The notes below the pieces were generated by a model that saw only the letters and a list, made by a program, of their open reading frames with translations, was not told the DNA's origin and searched no databases. Below are positions 8,834 through 16,337 of a DNA stretch of 64,000 bases, in pieces. Every line of letters begins with the position of its first letter. Position 1 is the first letter of the stretch. Both the position numbers and the translations under genes were made by a program. The stretch comes from Bacteroidetes bacterium 47-18 (lineage in GTDB: Bacteria > Bacteroidota > Bacteroidia > Chitinophagales > Chitinophagaceae), in contig MKSF01000020.1 of NCBI GenBank assembly GCA_001897155.1, positions 21,393-85,392 on the forward strand. Direction: 5' to 3'.

Positions 8834-9433
8834 ATGGCTTCAACGGATAAAGCAACTCTGAGGACCCTTTTTAAGCATAAAAGAAGCATGTTGAGCACGG
8901 AGGCGCAACAGGAGCTGGACAACCGCCTGCTGCAACAATTCCGCAGCCTGCCCCTGCCCGGTAATGTGCAGTATATAATGGGCTTCATGCCGATGCAGAA
9001 GTTCAGGGAACCCAATGTGCTGCTGTTAATACAGGATATCCGGAAGCGCTGTCCGGAGCTGCAACTGGCGTTTCCGCGCGTCCGCAAGGACAGCATTGAG
9101 ATGGATGCATTATTAGTGACGGCCGATACTTCCTATATACTCAGCTCCTGGGGCATACAGGAGCCGGAAGCGGATCCTGTCCTGGAGCCATCCGCCATTG
9201 ATATGATCTTTATACCCCTGCTCGCTTTTGATGATAAAGGGTACCGGGTGGGCTACGGCAAAGGAGTATATGATACATTTTTACAGCGCTGCCGGCCGGA
9301 TGTCTTCAAGATCGGCATCAGCTATTTTGGCCCCGTCCCGGAGATCAGCGATACCTATCCCGGCGATATACCGCTGGATGTGTGCATTACGCCGGATAAG
9401 ATCCATACTTTCAATCCTTCAACCGCATCTTAA
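8834..9433 (+). CDS. 5-formyltetrahydrofolate cyclo-ligase
   Basis: A 199-residue enzyme of one-carbon metabolism that converts 5-formyl-THF to 5,10-methenyl-THF using ATP. The diagnostic C-terminal motif GYRVGYGKGVYD is at residues 136-147, preceded by FIPLLAFD. Basic residues near the N-terminus (LFKHKRSML) fit the usual ATP-binding start. Length is normal for the family. It lies 11 bases upstream of the Crp/Fnr gene on the same strand. Confidence 0.93.
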   Translation: MASTDKATLRTLFKHKRSMLSTEAQQELDNRLLQQFRSLPLPGNVQYIMGFMPMQKFREPNVLLLIQDIRKRCPELQLAFPRVRKDSIEMDALLVTADTSYILSSWGIQEPEADPVLEPSAIDMIFIPLLAFDDKGYRVGYGKGVYDTFLQRCRPDVFKIGISYFGPVPEISDTYPGDIPLDVCITPDKIHTFNPSTAS

Positions 9434-9444
9434 GCACAGCAAGC

Positions 9445-9978
9445 ATGAGTGTCCCTACGCTGCTACAAAGGTTTCCCTTCTCCGACCTGTTCCCGAAACA
9501 GGTCACCCTGGAGCGCAACGAACTGCTGACCAGGGCAGGACAGACGGAAGACCGGATATTTTTTATAGAAAAAGGCAGCCTCCGTATTTTTATTACGGAC
9601 GGGGAAGAGGAAAGGATCGTCAGGTTCGGCTACCGGGACAATATCATTGTGGCGCTGGATGCCTTTCTCAGCAATAAACCTACGGATTTTTACATCCAGG
9701 CCATCAAAAAAAGCGTTGTCCATATCGCCAGCAAGCAGCATTTTACGGACCTTATACAGGCCGATCCCGCTTACCTCCGGGAATGGAACCTTATACTGGA
9801 AGACCTGGTACTGCAGCAGATAGAAAGGGAGAAAGACCTGCTGGTCCTATCTCCGAGAGCCCGCTATGAAAGGGTATTGCTGCGGAGCCCGCAGTTATTC
9901 CAGGAGATCCCGCATAAGTATATTGCCAATTACCTGAGAATGACACCCGAAACTTTATCACGTCTTAAAAAGTCTTGA
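9445..9978 (+). CDS. Crp/Fnr family transcription regulator
   Basis: A 177-residue regulator with an N-terminal cyclic-nucleotide-binding-type beta barrel (EDRIFFIEKGSLRIFITDGEEERIVRFG) and a helical dimerisation segment. It has a short C-terminal helix-turn-helix (IANYLRMTPETLSRLKK). The N-terminal Fe-S cysteines of true FNR are absent, and no canonical cAMP-binding pocket is evident, so the effector is unknown. It is 11 bases after the cyclo-ligase gene. An FNR-like palindrome overlaps its stop codon and precedes the DinB gene, suggesting that it controls that neighbour. Confidence 0.88.
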   Translation: MSVPTLLQRFPFSDLFPKQVTLERNELLTRAGQTEDRIFFIEKGSLRIFITDGEEERIVRFGYRDNIIVALDAFLSNKPTDFYIQAIKKSVVHIASKQHFTDLIQADPAYLREWNLILEDLVLQQIEREKDLLVLSPRARYERVLLRSPQLFQEIPHKYIANYLRMTPETLSRLKKS

Positions 9979-9988
9979 TATCCGTCAA
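9975..9988 (+). promoter_or_regulatory. FNR/CRP-like operator before the DinB-family gene
   Basis: TTGAT-ATCC-GTCAA matches the FNR consensus TTGAT-N4-ATCAA in 9 of 10 defined positions. A candidate -7 element CAATTTTG lies at 10011-10018, which would place the start near 10025. The box would then be centred at about -43, the class II activator position. Confidence 0.55.
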
Positions 9989-10035
9989 GATTTTTATGCC
10001 GCGGGATGGCCAATTTTGCATTAAAATACGGAACC

Positions 10036-10578
10036 ATGCGCATACCTTCCCAACAATTACTGTCTGAATTATCACAGCAGGTACATCAACATAAAGCCGC
10101 TGCTGTCCGCTGGCTGCAATCCGATGACAAAGACCTGAATTTTAAAAGATCCGCTGAAAGCTGGAGCGTCCTGGAGTGCATAGAGCATCTTAACAGGTAT
10201 GGCAATTTCTATATACCGGAGATAGGCAAACGGCTGGAAAAGAATACCACGCATCCCGGGGCCTTTTTTAAAAGCGGCTGGCTGGGCAATTATTTCGCCA
10301 AGAGCATGCTGCCCGGCGAAGCTATGAAGCCGATGAAGACCTTTGTGTCTATGGATCCCGCAGGGAACAGCCTGGATAAGCAGGTGCTGCACGCTTTTAT
10401 CCGTCAGCAGGACCGGTTACTTGAGCTATTGGCACAGGCAGCAACGGTGAACCTGAAAAATACGAAAACCGCTATCAGCATCACCCGTCTGATCAGGCTG
10501 CGGCTGGGTGATACTTTCAGGTTTGTCATTTATCATAACCACCGGCATATAGTGCAGGCGCAAAGGCTGATACCGTAG
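10036..10578 (+). CDS. DinB-family protein
   Basis: A 180-residue four-helix-bundle protein of the DinB/YfiT type. Candidate metal-ligand histidines are in VLECIEHLNRYGNFY near residue 50 and in YHNHRHIVQAQRL near the C-terminus. Some family members are metal-dependent thiol transferases, but the substrate here cannot be told. I choose the ATG at 10036 over that at 10006 because the predicted promoter starts transcription near 10025. It is immediately downstream of a Crp/Fnr gene with an FNR-like box between them. Confidence 0.82.
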   Translation: MRIPSQQLLSELSQQVHQHKAAAVRWLQSDDKDLNFKRSAESWSVLECIEHLNRYGNFYIPEIGKRLEKNTTHPGAFFKSGWLGNYFAKSMLPGEAMKPMKTFVSMDPAGNSLDKQVLHAFIRQQDRLLELLAQAATVNLKNTKTAISITRLIRLRLGDTFRFVIYHNHRHIVQAQRLIP

Positions 10579-10627
10579 TAGTATGCCGACCACAGATGCG
10601 TTACCCGGTGGTGGTGCAAAATAAGAG

Positions 10628-10735
10628 ATGGCCCCGCATCCGTTCGGAATGACCGGCACGCTGTAGCACTTTTATAGCAAAAGTGCCCGCTGACCCGTAC
10701 CTGTCTAGAAGTAATTTTCTATAAGCTCGCTATAT
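10628..10735. repeat. dispersed intergenic repeat, copy 2 of 3
   Basis: Contains CATCCGTTCGGAATGACCGGCA, then the hairpin GCACTTTTATAGCAAAAGTGC (10 bp arms with a small loop), then CTGACCC. It matches copies at 3893 and 13812. It lies between the convergent DinB and pirin genes. Confidence 0.6.
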
Positions 10736-10747
10736 GCAATCATAAAA

Positions 10748-10781
10748 TTGCCCCCAAATAGTGTCTGACTTTTTGGGGGCA
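10748..10781. terminator. strong hairpin between convergent DinB and pirin genes
   Basis: Perfect 12-bp stem ATTGCCCCCAAA/TTTGGGGGCAAT with a loop of about 13 nt. There is no long T tract on either strand, so it is terminator-like rather than a textbook intrinsic terminator. It serves both converging genes by position. Confidence 0.6.
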
Positions 10782-10827
10782 ATGTACCCGGGAACAGTCT
10801 CGTTTCATCTGCACAGGCTACTGTCTG

Positions 10828-11547
10828 CTATCGTATATCCATCGGTACTTCCATCAGCAAGAATTCGGCATCTGACGTTGCGGCTATCGTTACCTCGGAC
10901 ACGTCCCGGATACCCAGGCCGTCCCTATCGGATAATTCCTGTCCCGCTACGGTAACGGTGCCGCTGATAATAAAGATATACAGCCCGTTGCCCGGGGTCT
11001 TGAAATGGTAGGTATCGCTATAGCCTTTATCAAACTTCGACAGGTGGAACCATGCCTGCTGGTGTATCCACAACCCCGCATCGTCTGTATGAGGCGAAAC
11101 GACCTGCTGGAACCTGTTCACCCGGTCGCTGACATCCAGCGACATCTGGTCATAACGGGGGCTTACATTATGTTTATCGGGGAATACCCATATCTGCAGC
11201 AGCCGGACCGGGTGCTCCCTGCTGGCATTATATTCGCTGTGCGTCACGCCAGTACCCGCGCTCATCACCTGGATATCGCCGTATTTCACCACCGCCGTAT
11301 TACCCATATTGTCCCGGTGCTCAAGGTCGCCGCTCAGGGGAATGGTAATGATCTCCATATTATCGTGCGGGTGCATACCAAAGCCCATTCCCGGTGCCAC
11401 AGCATCATCGTTCAGTACCCTCAACACACCGAAATGTACTCTCTCGGGGTCATAATAATTGGCAAAACTGAAAGTATACTTAGCCTGCAGCCAGCCGTGA
11501 TCGGCCTGTCCCCTGGTACCGGCCTTATGCAATATCATATTACTCAT
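10828..11547 (-). CDS. pirin family protein (YhaK/YhhW type)
   Basis: A 239-residue bicupin. The metal ligands of pirins are present: His59 and His61 in FGMHPHDNME, and His103 and Glu105 in GTGVTHSEYN. Some relatives (E. coli YhhW) have quercetinase activity in vitro; the physiological role is generally unknown. The C-terminal cupin half is also present (PGNGLYIFIISGTVTVAG). It is monocistronic and is preceded by a perfect 12-nt palindrome that may be an operator. Confidence 0.92.
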   Translation of the reverse strand: MSNMILHKAGTRGQADHGWLQAKYTFSFANYYDPERVHFGVLRVLNDDAVAPGMGFGMHPHDNMEIITIPLSGDLEHRDNMGNTAVVKYGDIQVMSAGTGVTHSEYNASREHPVRLLQIWVFPDKHNVSPRYDQMSLDVSDRVNRFQQVVSPHTDDAGLWIHQQAWFHLSKFDKGYSDTYHFKTPGNGLYIFIISGTVTVAGQELSDRDGLGIRDVSEVTIAATSDAEFLLMEVPMDIR

Positions 11548-11625
11548 TGTGTACTCCTTTTTATATGGTTATGATGTATTGTCTTTTCCTGATACAAAGG
11601 TGCGACAACCTCCGCTTTTAAAAAA

Positions 11626-11637
11626 TAACCTAGGTTA
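11626..11637. promoter_or_regulatory. palindromic operator candidate upstream of pirin
   Basis: TAACCTAGGTTA is a perfect 12-nt inverted repeat about 80 bases upstream of the pirin ATG. A near-consensus -7 element on the minus strand (CACCTTTG, 11595-11602) would put the -33 region right beside or under it. The binding protein is unknown. Confidence 0.45.
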
Positions 11638-11701
11638 AGTAACACTAAACACCTCGACCGGCCGGCTCCGATACCTGCTCCACAGGAAGTATGGACCCTT
11701 T

Positions 11702-12613
11702 CTAAAACAGGCCTTCCACAGATAAATAACGCTCACCGGTATCGTAGTTAAAGGTCAGCACCACGGCATCCTGAGGAATATCTCCCAGCTTTGCCGCAAC
11801 TGCCGCCAGGGACGCTCCCGTCGAAATGCCTACAAGCAGTCCTTCCTCCCTGGCTGCCTGGCGGGCCTTTTCAAAGGCCGCATCTTTTTCAATGGTAATG
11901 ACCTCATCGATCAGCTCACTGTCCAGGATAGCCGGCTTAAAGCCCGCGCCTATGCCCTGCAGCGGATGCGGGCCGGGGTCTCCCCCGCTCAGCACCGGCG
12001 AAGCAGCCGGCTCCACGGCAATGACCTTCAGGCGCGGGAATCGCTCCTTCAATACCCGTGCCACACCGGTAAGGTGACCACCCGTGCCCACTCCAGTTAT
12101 CAGGTAATCGATGCCACCGGGAAAGTCTGACAGTATCTCCTGCGCTGTGGTCCTTATATGGATATCCACATTCGCCGGGTTATCAAACTGCTGGGGCGAC
12201 CAGGCGTCCGTCAGTTGCGCCAGCAGCTCTTTGGAGCGTTCAATAGCGCCTTTCATGCCCTTTTCACGGGGTGTCAGGTCAAAGCTGGCGCCATAAATCT
12301 CCATCAGCTTCCTGCGCTCCACGCTCATAGATTCCGGCATGACCAGGATGGTACGATACCCTTTCACGGCTGCCACCAGGGCCAGGCCGATGCCCGTATT
12401 GCCGGAAGTAGGCTCTACGATAGTGCTGCCGGGCTTCAGCAGTCCTTTTTGCTCCGCATCCTCTATCATCGCTAAGGCGATACGGTCCTTGATGCTGGAA
12501 CCGGGGTTATTGCGCTCTATCTTCATCCACACATTGGATGCGCTTCCGAATAATCTTGATAATTTAACGACAGGTGTGTTGCCTATCAGCTCTAACACAT
12601 TGTTTGCTTTCAT
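11702..12613 (-). CDS. cysK: cysteine synthase (O-acetylserine sulfhydrylase)
   Basis: A 303-residue PLP enzyme of the OASS family that makes cysteine from O-acetylserine and sulfide. The PLP lysine is Lys42 in [10 protein letters not shown]. The substrate loop TSGNTG is at 69-74 and the phosphate-binding GTGGHLTG near 175. Length is normal. It lies 31 bases downstream of cysE, forming a cysE-cysK operon whose leader carries a cysteine-codon attenuator. It could be the CysM isoform, but its partner gene and loop sequence favour a CysK-type role. Confidence 0.93.
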   Translation of the reverse strand: MKANNVLELIGNTPVVKLSRLFGSASNVWMKIERNNPGSSIKDRIALAMIEDAEQKGLLKPGSTIVEPTSGNTGIGLALVAAVKGYRTILVMPESMSVERRKLMEIYGASFDLTPREKGMKGAIERSKELLAQLTDAWSPQQFDNPANVDIHIRTTAQEILSDFPGGIDYLITGVGTGGHLTGVARVLKERFPRLKVIAVEPAASPVLSGGDPGPHPLQGIGAGFKPAILDSELIDEVITIEKDAAFEKARQAAREEGLLVGISTGASLAAVAAKLGDIPQDAVVLTFNYDTGERYLSVEGLF

Positions 12614-12644
12614 ACATGTACTTTTTTTGTATAAACAGATGGGA

Positions 12645-13457
12645 TTAAATACTATAATTCAAAGGTTCGGGAAAGGGCATCTTATTCTTGATCACAATTT
12701 CGCTCTTATGGTACACAAGGGAATAAGCCGGGACCGTGCGGGTGATCCATACATTCCCGCCTATCACGGAATGGTCGCCGATGACCGTATCACCTCCGAG
12801 GATCGTGGCATTGGCATAGATGACCACATCATTTCCGATCGTGGGATGGCGCCTGCGTTCGGCCATATCCTTATGCACGGTAAGCGCGCCCAGCGTCACG
12901 CCCTGGTAGATCCTCACATCATCACCGATAACGGCCGTTTCCCCGATCACGATACCGGTACCATGGTCAATAAAAAACCTTTTGCCCACGGCCGCGCCGG
13001 GGTGGATATCGATACCGGTCCTGCTATGCACATATTCCGATATCAGCCTGGGTAAAACAGGGATGCCCAGGCCGAACAGCACATGCGCTATACGATGCAC
13101 CGCAACGGCAAAAAAGCCGGGATAGGCCAGCAATACCTCATTCCTGGAACGCGCGGCAGGATCGGAGTCAAGCACCGTCTGAAGATCATCCTCCAGCAGT
13201 TTCCTGATACCCGGTAAGGATTCAAAGAATACATGCAGCGCTTCATCCGTCCTTTCCCGGTCCGAAACGACCCGTACCAGGCCGGATAATTCCTCCCTGA
13301 GCTGCCGCGCCGTTGCCATAAAATATTCCAGGTCCTCATAAGGCTCTCCTATGGAAAAAAGCCAGTGAAACAAAGTTTCCACCCACAGCTCCGTCCGGGC
13401 CCTGTCAGGCAGCGGACCGCATTTGCGGGTATTCATATCAAATATGCTCCTGCTCAT
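12645..13457 (-). CDS. cysE: serine O-acetyltransferase
   Basis: A 270-residue enzyme making O-acetylserine from serine and acetyl-CoA, the first committed step of cysteine synthesis. The N-terminal helical domain is followed from about residue 145 by left-handed beta-helix hexapeptide repeats ([19 protein letters not shown], then [21 protein letters not shown] and later [15 protein letters not shown]). The catalytic-type DHGTG motif is present. It is the first gene of the cysE-cysK operon, about 250 bases downstream of the promoter. The intervening leader contains the MSKCCCAPPEE ORF and an intrinsic terminator, so expression is probably set by cysteinyl-tRNA supply. Confidence 0.93.
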   Translation of the reverse strand: MSRSIFDMNTRKCGPLPDRARTELWVETLFHWLFSIGEPYEDLEYFMATARQLREELSGLVRVVSDRERTDEALHVFFESLPGIRKLLEDDLQTVLDSDPAARSRNEVLLAYPGFFAVAVHRIAHVLFGLGIPVLPRLISEYVHSRTGIDIHPGAAVGKRFFIDHGTGIVIGETAVIGDDVRIYQGVTLGALTVHKDMAERRRHPTIGNDVVIYANATILGGDTVIGDHSVIGGNVWITRTVPAYSLVYHKSEIVIKNKMPFPEPLNYSI

Positions 13458-13504
13458 TGCTATTAGACTATTTTATATGACCAGCGTTTCCAATATTACG
13501 ATAT

Positions 13505-13546
13505 GGCTATATAAAATAAATAATATAAAAAATATTATTTATAGCC
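13505..13546 (-). other. AT-rich hairpin in the cysE leader, after the attenuator
   Basis: GGCTATA at 13505-13511 pairs with TATAGCC at 13540-13546, and an inner AAATAATAT/ATATTATTT stem closes around a short loop with a bulge. It lies between the leader terminator and the cysE start. It may affect mRNA stability or ribosome access; no known motif was recognised. Confidence 0.5.
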
Positions 13547-13558
13547 AATATTGCACAT

Positions 13559-13595
13559 AAAAAAAATGCTCCTCAAAAATGATTTGAGGAGCATT
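13559..13595 (-). terminator. attenuator terminator in the cysEK leader
   Basis: On the minus strand, a perfect 13-bp stem AATGCTCCTCAAA/TTTGAGGAGCATT (13595-13583 with 13577-13565), a 5-nt loop, then a run of at least six T residues. It lies upstream of cysE and downstream of the Cys-rich leader ORF. The 5' arm contains CTCCTCA, which is complementary to TGAGGAG at the end of the leader ORF, allowing a competing antiterminator. Confidence 0.92.
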
Positions 13596-13629
13596 GGTAT
13601 CATAACAATCCGGTATATACACGCGCGTT

Positions 13630-13665
13630 CTACTCCTCAGGTGGAGCACAACAACACTTTGACAT
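13630..13665 (-). CDS. cysteine leader peptide MSKCCCAPPEE
   Basis: An 11-codon ORF (ATG at 13665, TAG at 13632-13630) reading Met-Ser-Lys-Cys-Cys-Cys-Ala-Pro-Pro-Glu-Glu, with three consecutive TGT codons at 13656-13648. It begins about 43 nt after the predicted transcription start and lies upstream of cysE. Its last codons form TGAGGAGTA, able to pair over 9 bp (one G-U) with the 5' arm of the following terminator. It also contains GCTCC, which can pair with GGAG(T) as a protective hairpin. This is the classical layout of leader-peptide attenuation. It is probably a regulatory peptide with no function of its own. Confidence 0.85.
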   Translation of the reverse strand: MSKCCCAPPEE

Positions 13666-13714
13666 ATTTACGGATGGATGCAGGCTGATCATTATTATAA
13701 TTAGGTTATCTGTA

Positions 13715-13746
13715 CAAATGTAAAAATCTTATTTTAAAAGTCCAAA
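13715..13746 (-). promoter_or_regulatory. promoter of the cysE-cysK leader transcript
   Basis: On the minus strand TTTG (13746-13743), a 20-nt spacer and TACATTTG (13722-13715) fit the Bacteroidota consensus. The start would be near 13708, giving a short 5' UTR before the leader peptide. Confidence 0.75.
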
Positions 13747-13811
13747 TATTCCTGCGGACTTTTATGATCTATGAGCATCTCATATTTACAGTGACTATCT
13801 GAGTATAGAGA

Positions 13812-13955
13812 TTCCTCATATCCGTCCGGAATGGCCGGCAAGCTACAGCACTCTGGCAGCGAAACCGTTCTCTGAACCACAGAGAGGAGATTTTTCAGCG
13901 AAGCGCATGTATAATAACAGGTTGGCTCCTGTAAGCAGACAGCTACTTATATTTT
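13812..13955. repeat. dispersed intergenic repeat, copy 3 of 3
   Basis: Contains ATCCGTCCGGAATGGCCGGCA, then CAGCACT, CTCTGAACC and TTTTCAGCGAAGCGCATG followed by TATAATAA. It aligns with 3893-4012 over most of its length and with 10628-10735 over the first half. It fills the space between the ligase stop and the cysE promoter. Confidence 0.58.
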
Positions 13956-16058
13956 TTATGAAATGCCTATCAGCGCCAGGAACTCATCTTCCGTAAGGAT
14001 ACGCACCGTACCTAGCTTTTTAGCCTTTTCCAGCTTAGAGCCCGCGGCCTCGCCCACGATAAGGTAATCCAGCTTGCTGCTGACCCCGCTTAATATCTTG
14101 CCGCCCATCGCTTCTACCTGCTCCTCCGCATCATTCCGCTTGAACTTGTGAAGCGTACCCGTAAACAGGAAGGTCTTACCTTCAAACTGCAGGCTGCTGC
14201 CGTCTGCAGGCCGCTGTGCTATCTCCTGGTGCACCTGCACACCCAATGCCTCAAGGGTATCCAGCATGGCAATATGCTGCTCGTCATGAAAGAAATCATA
14301 TACGGACTGCGCCACCTTGGGACCGATATCCTCCAGCTGCAGCAACTGCTCTATGGTCCAGTGCTGAAACTCCCGCAGGTCTTTTACTTTCCTCGCAAGG
14401 GTCTTGGCCGTGGTCTCCCCCACAAAGCGTATGCCCAGGCCAAAGAGTATCCGGTTCAGAGGCTGGCCTTTGGAGGCCTCCACAGCATTTTTAAGGTTCT
14501 CAATAGATTTTTTGCCCAGCTTTTCCAGTCCTTCCAGGCGCTCATAAGGCAGGCGGTAAATATCTTCGATACGGTGCAGGATGCCCATTTCATAAAACCG
14601 CCTGATATTGGCATCTCCCAGATTACGGATATCCATAGCGTCTTTGCTGGCAAAGTGGCTCAGCCGTTCCAGTATCTGCGCCTCGCAGTTCCAGTTGATA
14701 CATTTATAAGCCGCTTCTCCCTCTACTTTTATCACCTCTCCGCCACACACGGGGCATTGCCGGGGGAAGACAATGGGCGTTTCCGCCCCCGTCCGCATCT
14801 CGGATAGCGACCTTACGATATAGGGGATCACATCCCCTGCCCGCTCCACGATCACACGGTCACCTGTCCTGATATCCTTTTCGCGTATCACATCTTCATT
14901 GAAAAGCGAAATGCTGGATACGGTCACCCCGCTGATATAGACCGGCTCAATTTTGGCTACCGGGGTTATGATGCCGGTTCTCCCCACCTGGAAGTGCACA
15001 TCCAGCAGCCTGGAAGTAGCCTGCCGCGCCTTAAACTTATAGGCCATCGCCCACCGGGGGTGATGGGTGGTCATACCCAGCGCATCCTGTATGGCCACTT
15101 CGTTGACCTTCAGTACCATCCCGTCTATCTCAAAGCCCAGGTCGTCCCGCTTCTCTTCGTACTCGTGGCAGTAGGCCAGTATCTCCGCCATATCGGACGA
15201 TTTGCGCATGGCGTGGAAGGATGTGGCAAATCCGACCTTGTCCAGCCATTCGCACATGGTATAATGCGTATCCAGGAAGCCGGGCTTTTCAGCTCCCGGC
15301 AGCAAAGTATAGTACGAGATGTGATATAGAACGGCGGAAAGCTTCCGTTTGGCCACCTCTCCCGCATCCAGCATCCTTAAGGAGCCGGACGCCGCATTCC
15401 TGGGATTGGCCAGCACCGGCAGCCCCTGGGCCATCCTCTGCTCATTGACCTTTAAAAAGGCTTTATTGGGAATGATCACCTCACCCCGGATCTCCATTGA
15501 TTGCAGCCCGTATTGTGACAAAGGGATATACAGGGGTATGTTCCTGATCATTTTCACATTGGCTGTTATATTCTCCCCGTAAATACCATCCCCGCGGGTG
15601 GCGCCCCGCAGCAGCTGCCCGTTCTCATAGACCAGGGAAATGCTGGCGCCGTCGTACTTGGGCTCGGCCGTATATTCAAAGGGCTGCTTATAGCTTTTCA
15701 CATTCCTGTCATTCCAGTCTTTCAGGTCCTCTTCATTGTAGGAATTGTTCAGGCTGAGCATAGGGACCAGGTGCTGTACCGTTTCCAGCTTTTCCGATAT
15801 GCCGAAGGCCACACGCTGGGTGGGAGAATGCGGGAGCTTCAGGTCGGGATACTGTTCCTCCAGGTGCTGCAGCTGCTTAAAATAGGCATCGTAGGTGCTG
15901 TCGGCTATGATAGCCTCATCCTTTACATAATAGCTCCAGTCCGCATAGCTGATCACCCCGGAAAGGACCTGTATCTGCTCTTCCACCGGCAGGGCGGCAA
16001 ATGCCGTATGATGCTCCAGCAGCTCCAGGTATTGGTTAAATTGCAATATATGCTCCAT
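13956..16058 (-). CDS. ligA: NAD-dependent DNA ligase
   Basis: A 700-residue replicative ligase sealing nicks using NAD+. The start at 16058 (MEHILQFNQY) is chosen over the ORF's upstream ATG at 16151, which adds an unrelated hydrophobic stretch. The adenylation motif KYDG has Lys134 as the likely AMP-linked residue. The OB domain, a four-cysteine zinc finger (CPVC ... YKCINWNC), the helix-hairpin-helix region and a C-terminal BRCT domain (FEGKTFLFTGTL onward) are all present in the usual order. Monocistronic; length is normal. Confidence 0.96.
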   Translation of the reverse strand: MEHILQFNQYLELLEHHTAFAALPVEEQIQVLSGVISYADWSYYVKDEAIIADSTYDAYFKQLQHLEEQYPDLKLPHSPTQRVAFGISEKLETVQHLVPMLSLNNSYNEEDLKDWNDRNVKSYKQPFEYTAEPKYDGASISLVYENGQLLRGATRGDGIYGENITANVKMIRNIPLYIPLSQYGLQSMEIRGEVIIPNKAFLKVNEQRMAQGLPVLANPRNAASGSLRMLDAGEVAKRKLSAVLYHISYYTLLPGAEKPGFLDTHYTMCEWLDKVGFATSFHAMRKSSDMAEILAYCHEYEEKRDDLGFEIDGMVLKVNEVAIQDALGMTTHHPRWAMAYKFKARQATSRLLDVHFQVGRTGIITPVAKIEPVYISGVTVSSISLFNEDVIREKDIRTGDRVIVERAGDVIPYIVRSLSEMRTGAETPIVFPRQCPVCGGEVIKVEGEAAYKCINWNCEAQILERLSHFASKDAMDIRNLGDANIRRFYEMGILHRIEDIYRLPYERLEGLEKLGKKSIENLKNAVEASKGQPLNRILFGLGIRFVGETTAKTLARKVKDLREFQHWTIEQLLQLEDIGPKVAQSVYDFFHDEQHIAMLDTLEALGVQVHQEIAQRPADGSSLQFEGKTFLFTGTLHKFKRNDAEEQVEAMGGKILSGVSSKLDYLIVGEAAGSKLEKAKKLGTVRILTEDEFLALIGIS

Positions 16059-16247
16059 CTGTATGATCTCACAGGCAATAGGCCTATGAATCCTCAAAAA
16101 TATTGAAATAAGTGTATTGAAGGTGCATATAAAAGAAAATACGTTATTCACATGCCTCTTCCGGCATCACCAGCAGCCAATACCCGATGCCGTAGCACGG
16201 AAGGGCCGCCAGGATATGACTTGTTAAATCAATTAGGTCAAAAGTGT

Positions 16248-16255
16248 TACATTTG
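16248..16255 (+). promoter_or_regulatory. -7 promoter element of the M48 peptidase gene
   Basis: TACATTTG matches TAnnTTTG exactly. A clear -33 TTTG at the ideal distance is not seen. The predicted start near 16262 precedes the preferred ATG at 16338. Confidence 0.5.
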
Positions 16256-16337
16256 CCCCGATATTATTACAGCTCATTACAGCACGGCTGACATAATTTA
16301 AGTGAACATTTGTAATACTACCTGCAAATCCGAGCAA

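Noticed and set aside
13559..13595. Hairpin read as a terminator for a plus-strand gene
   Set aside because: No plus-strand gene ends there and the T tract is on the minus strand, in the cysE leader.
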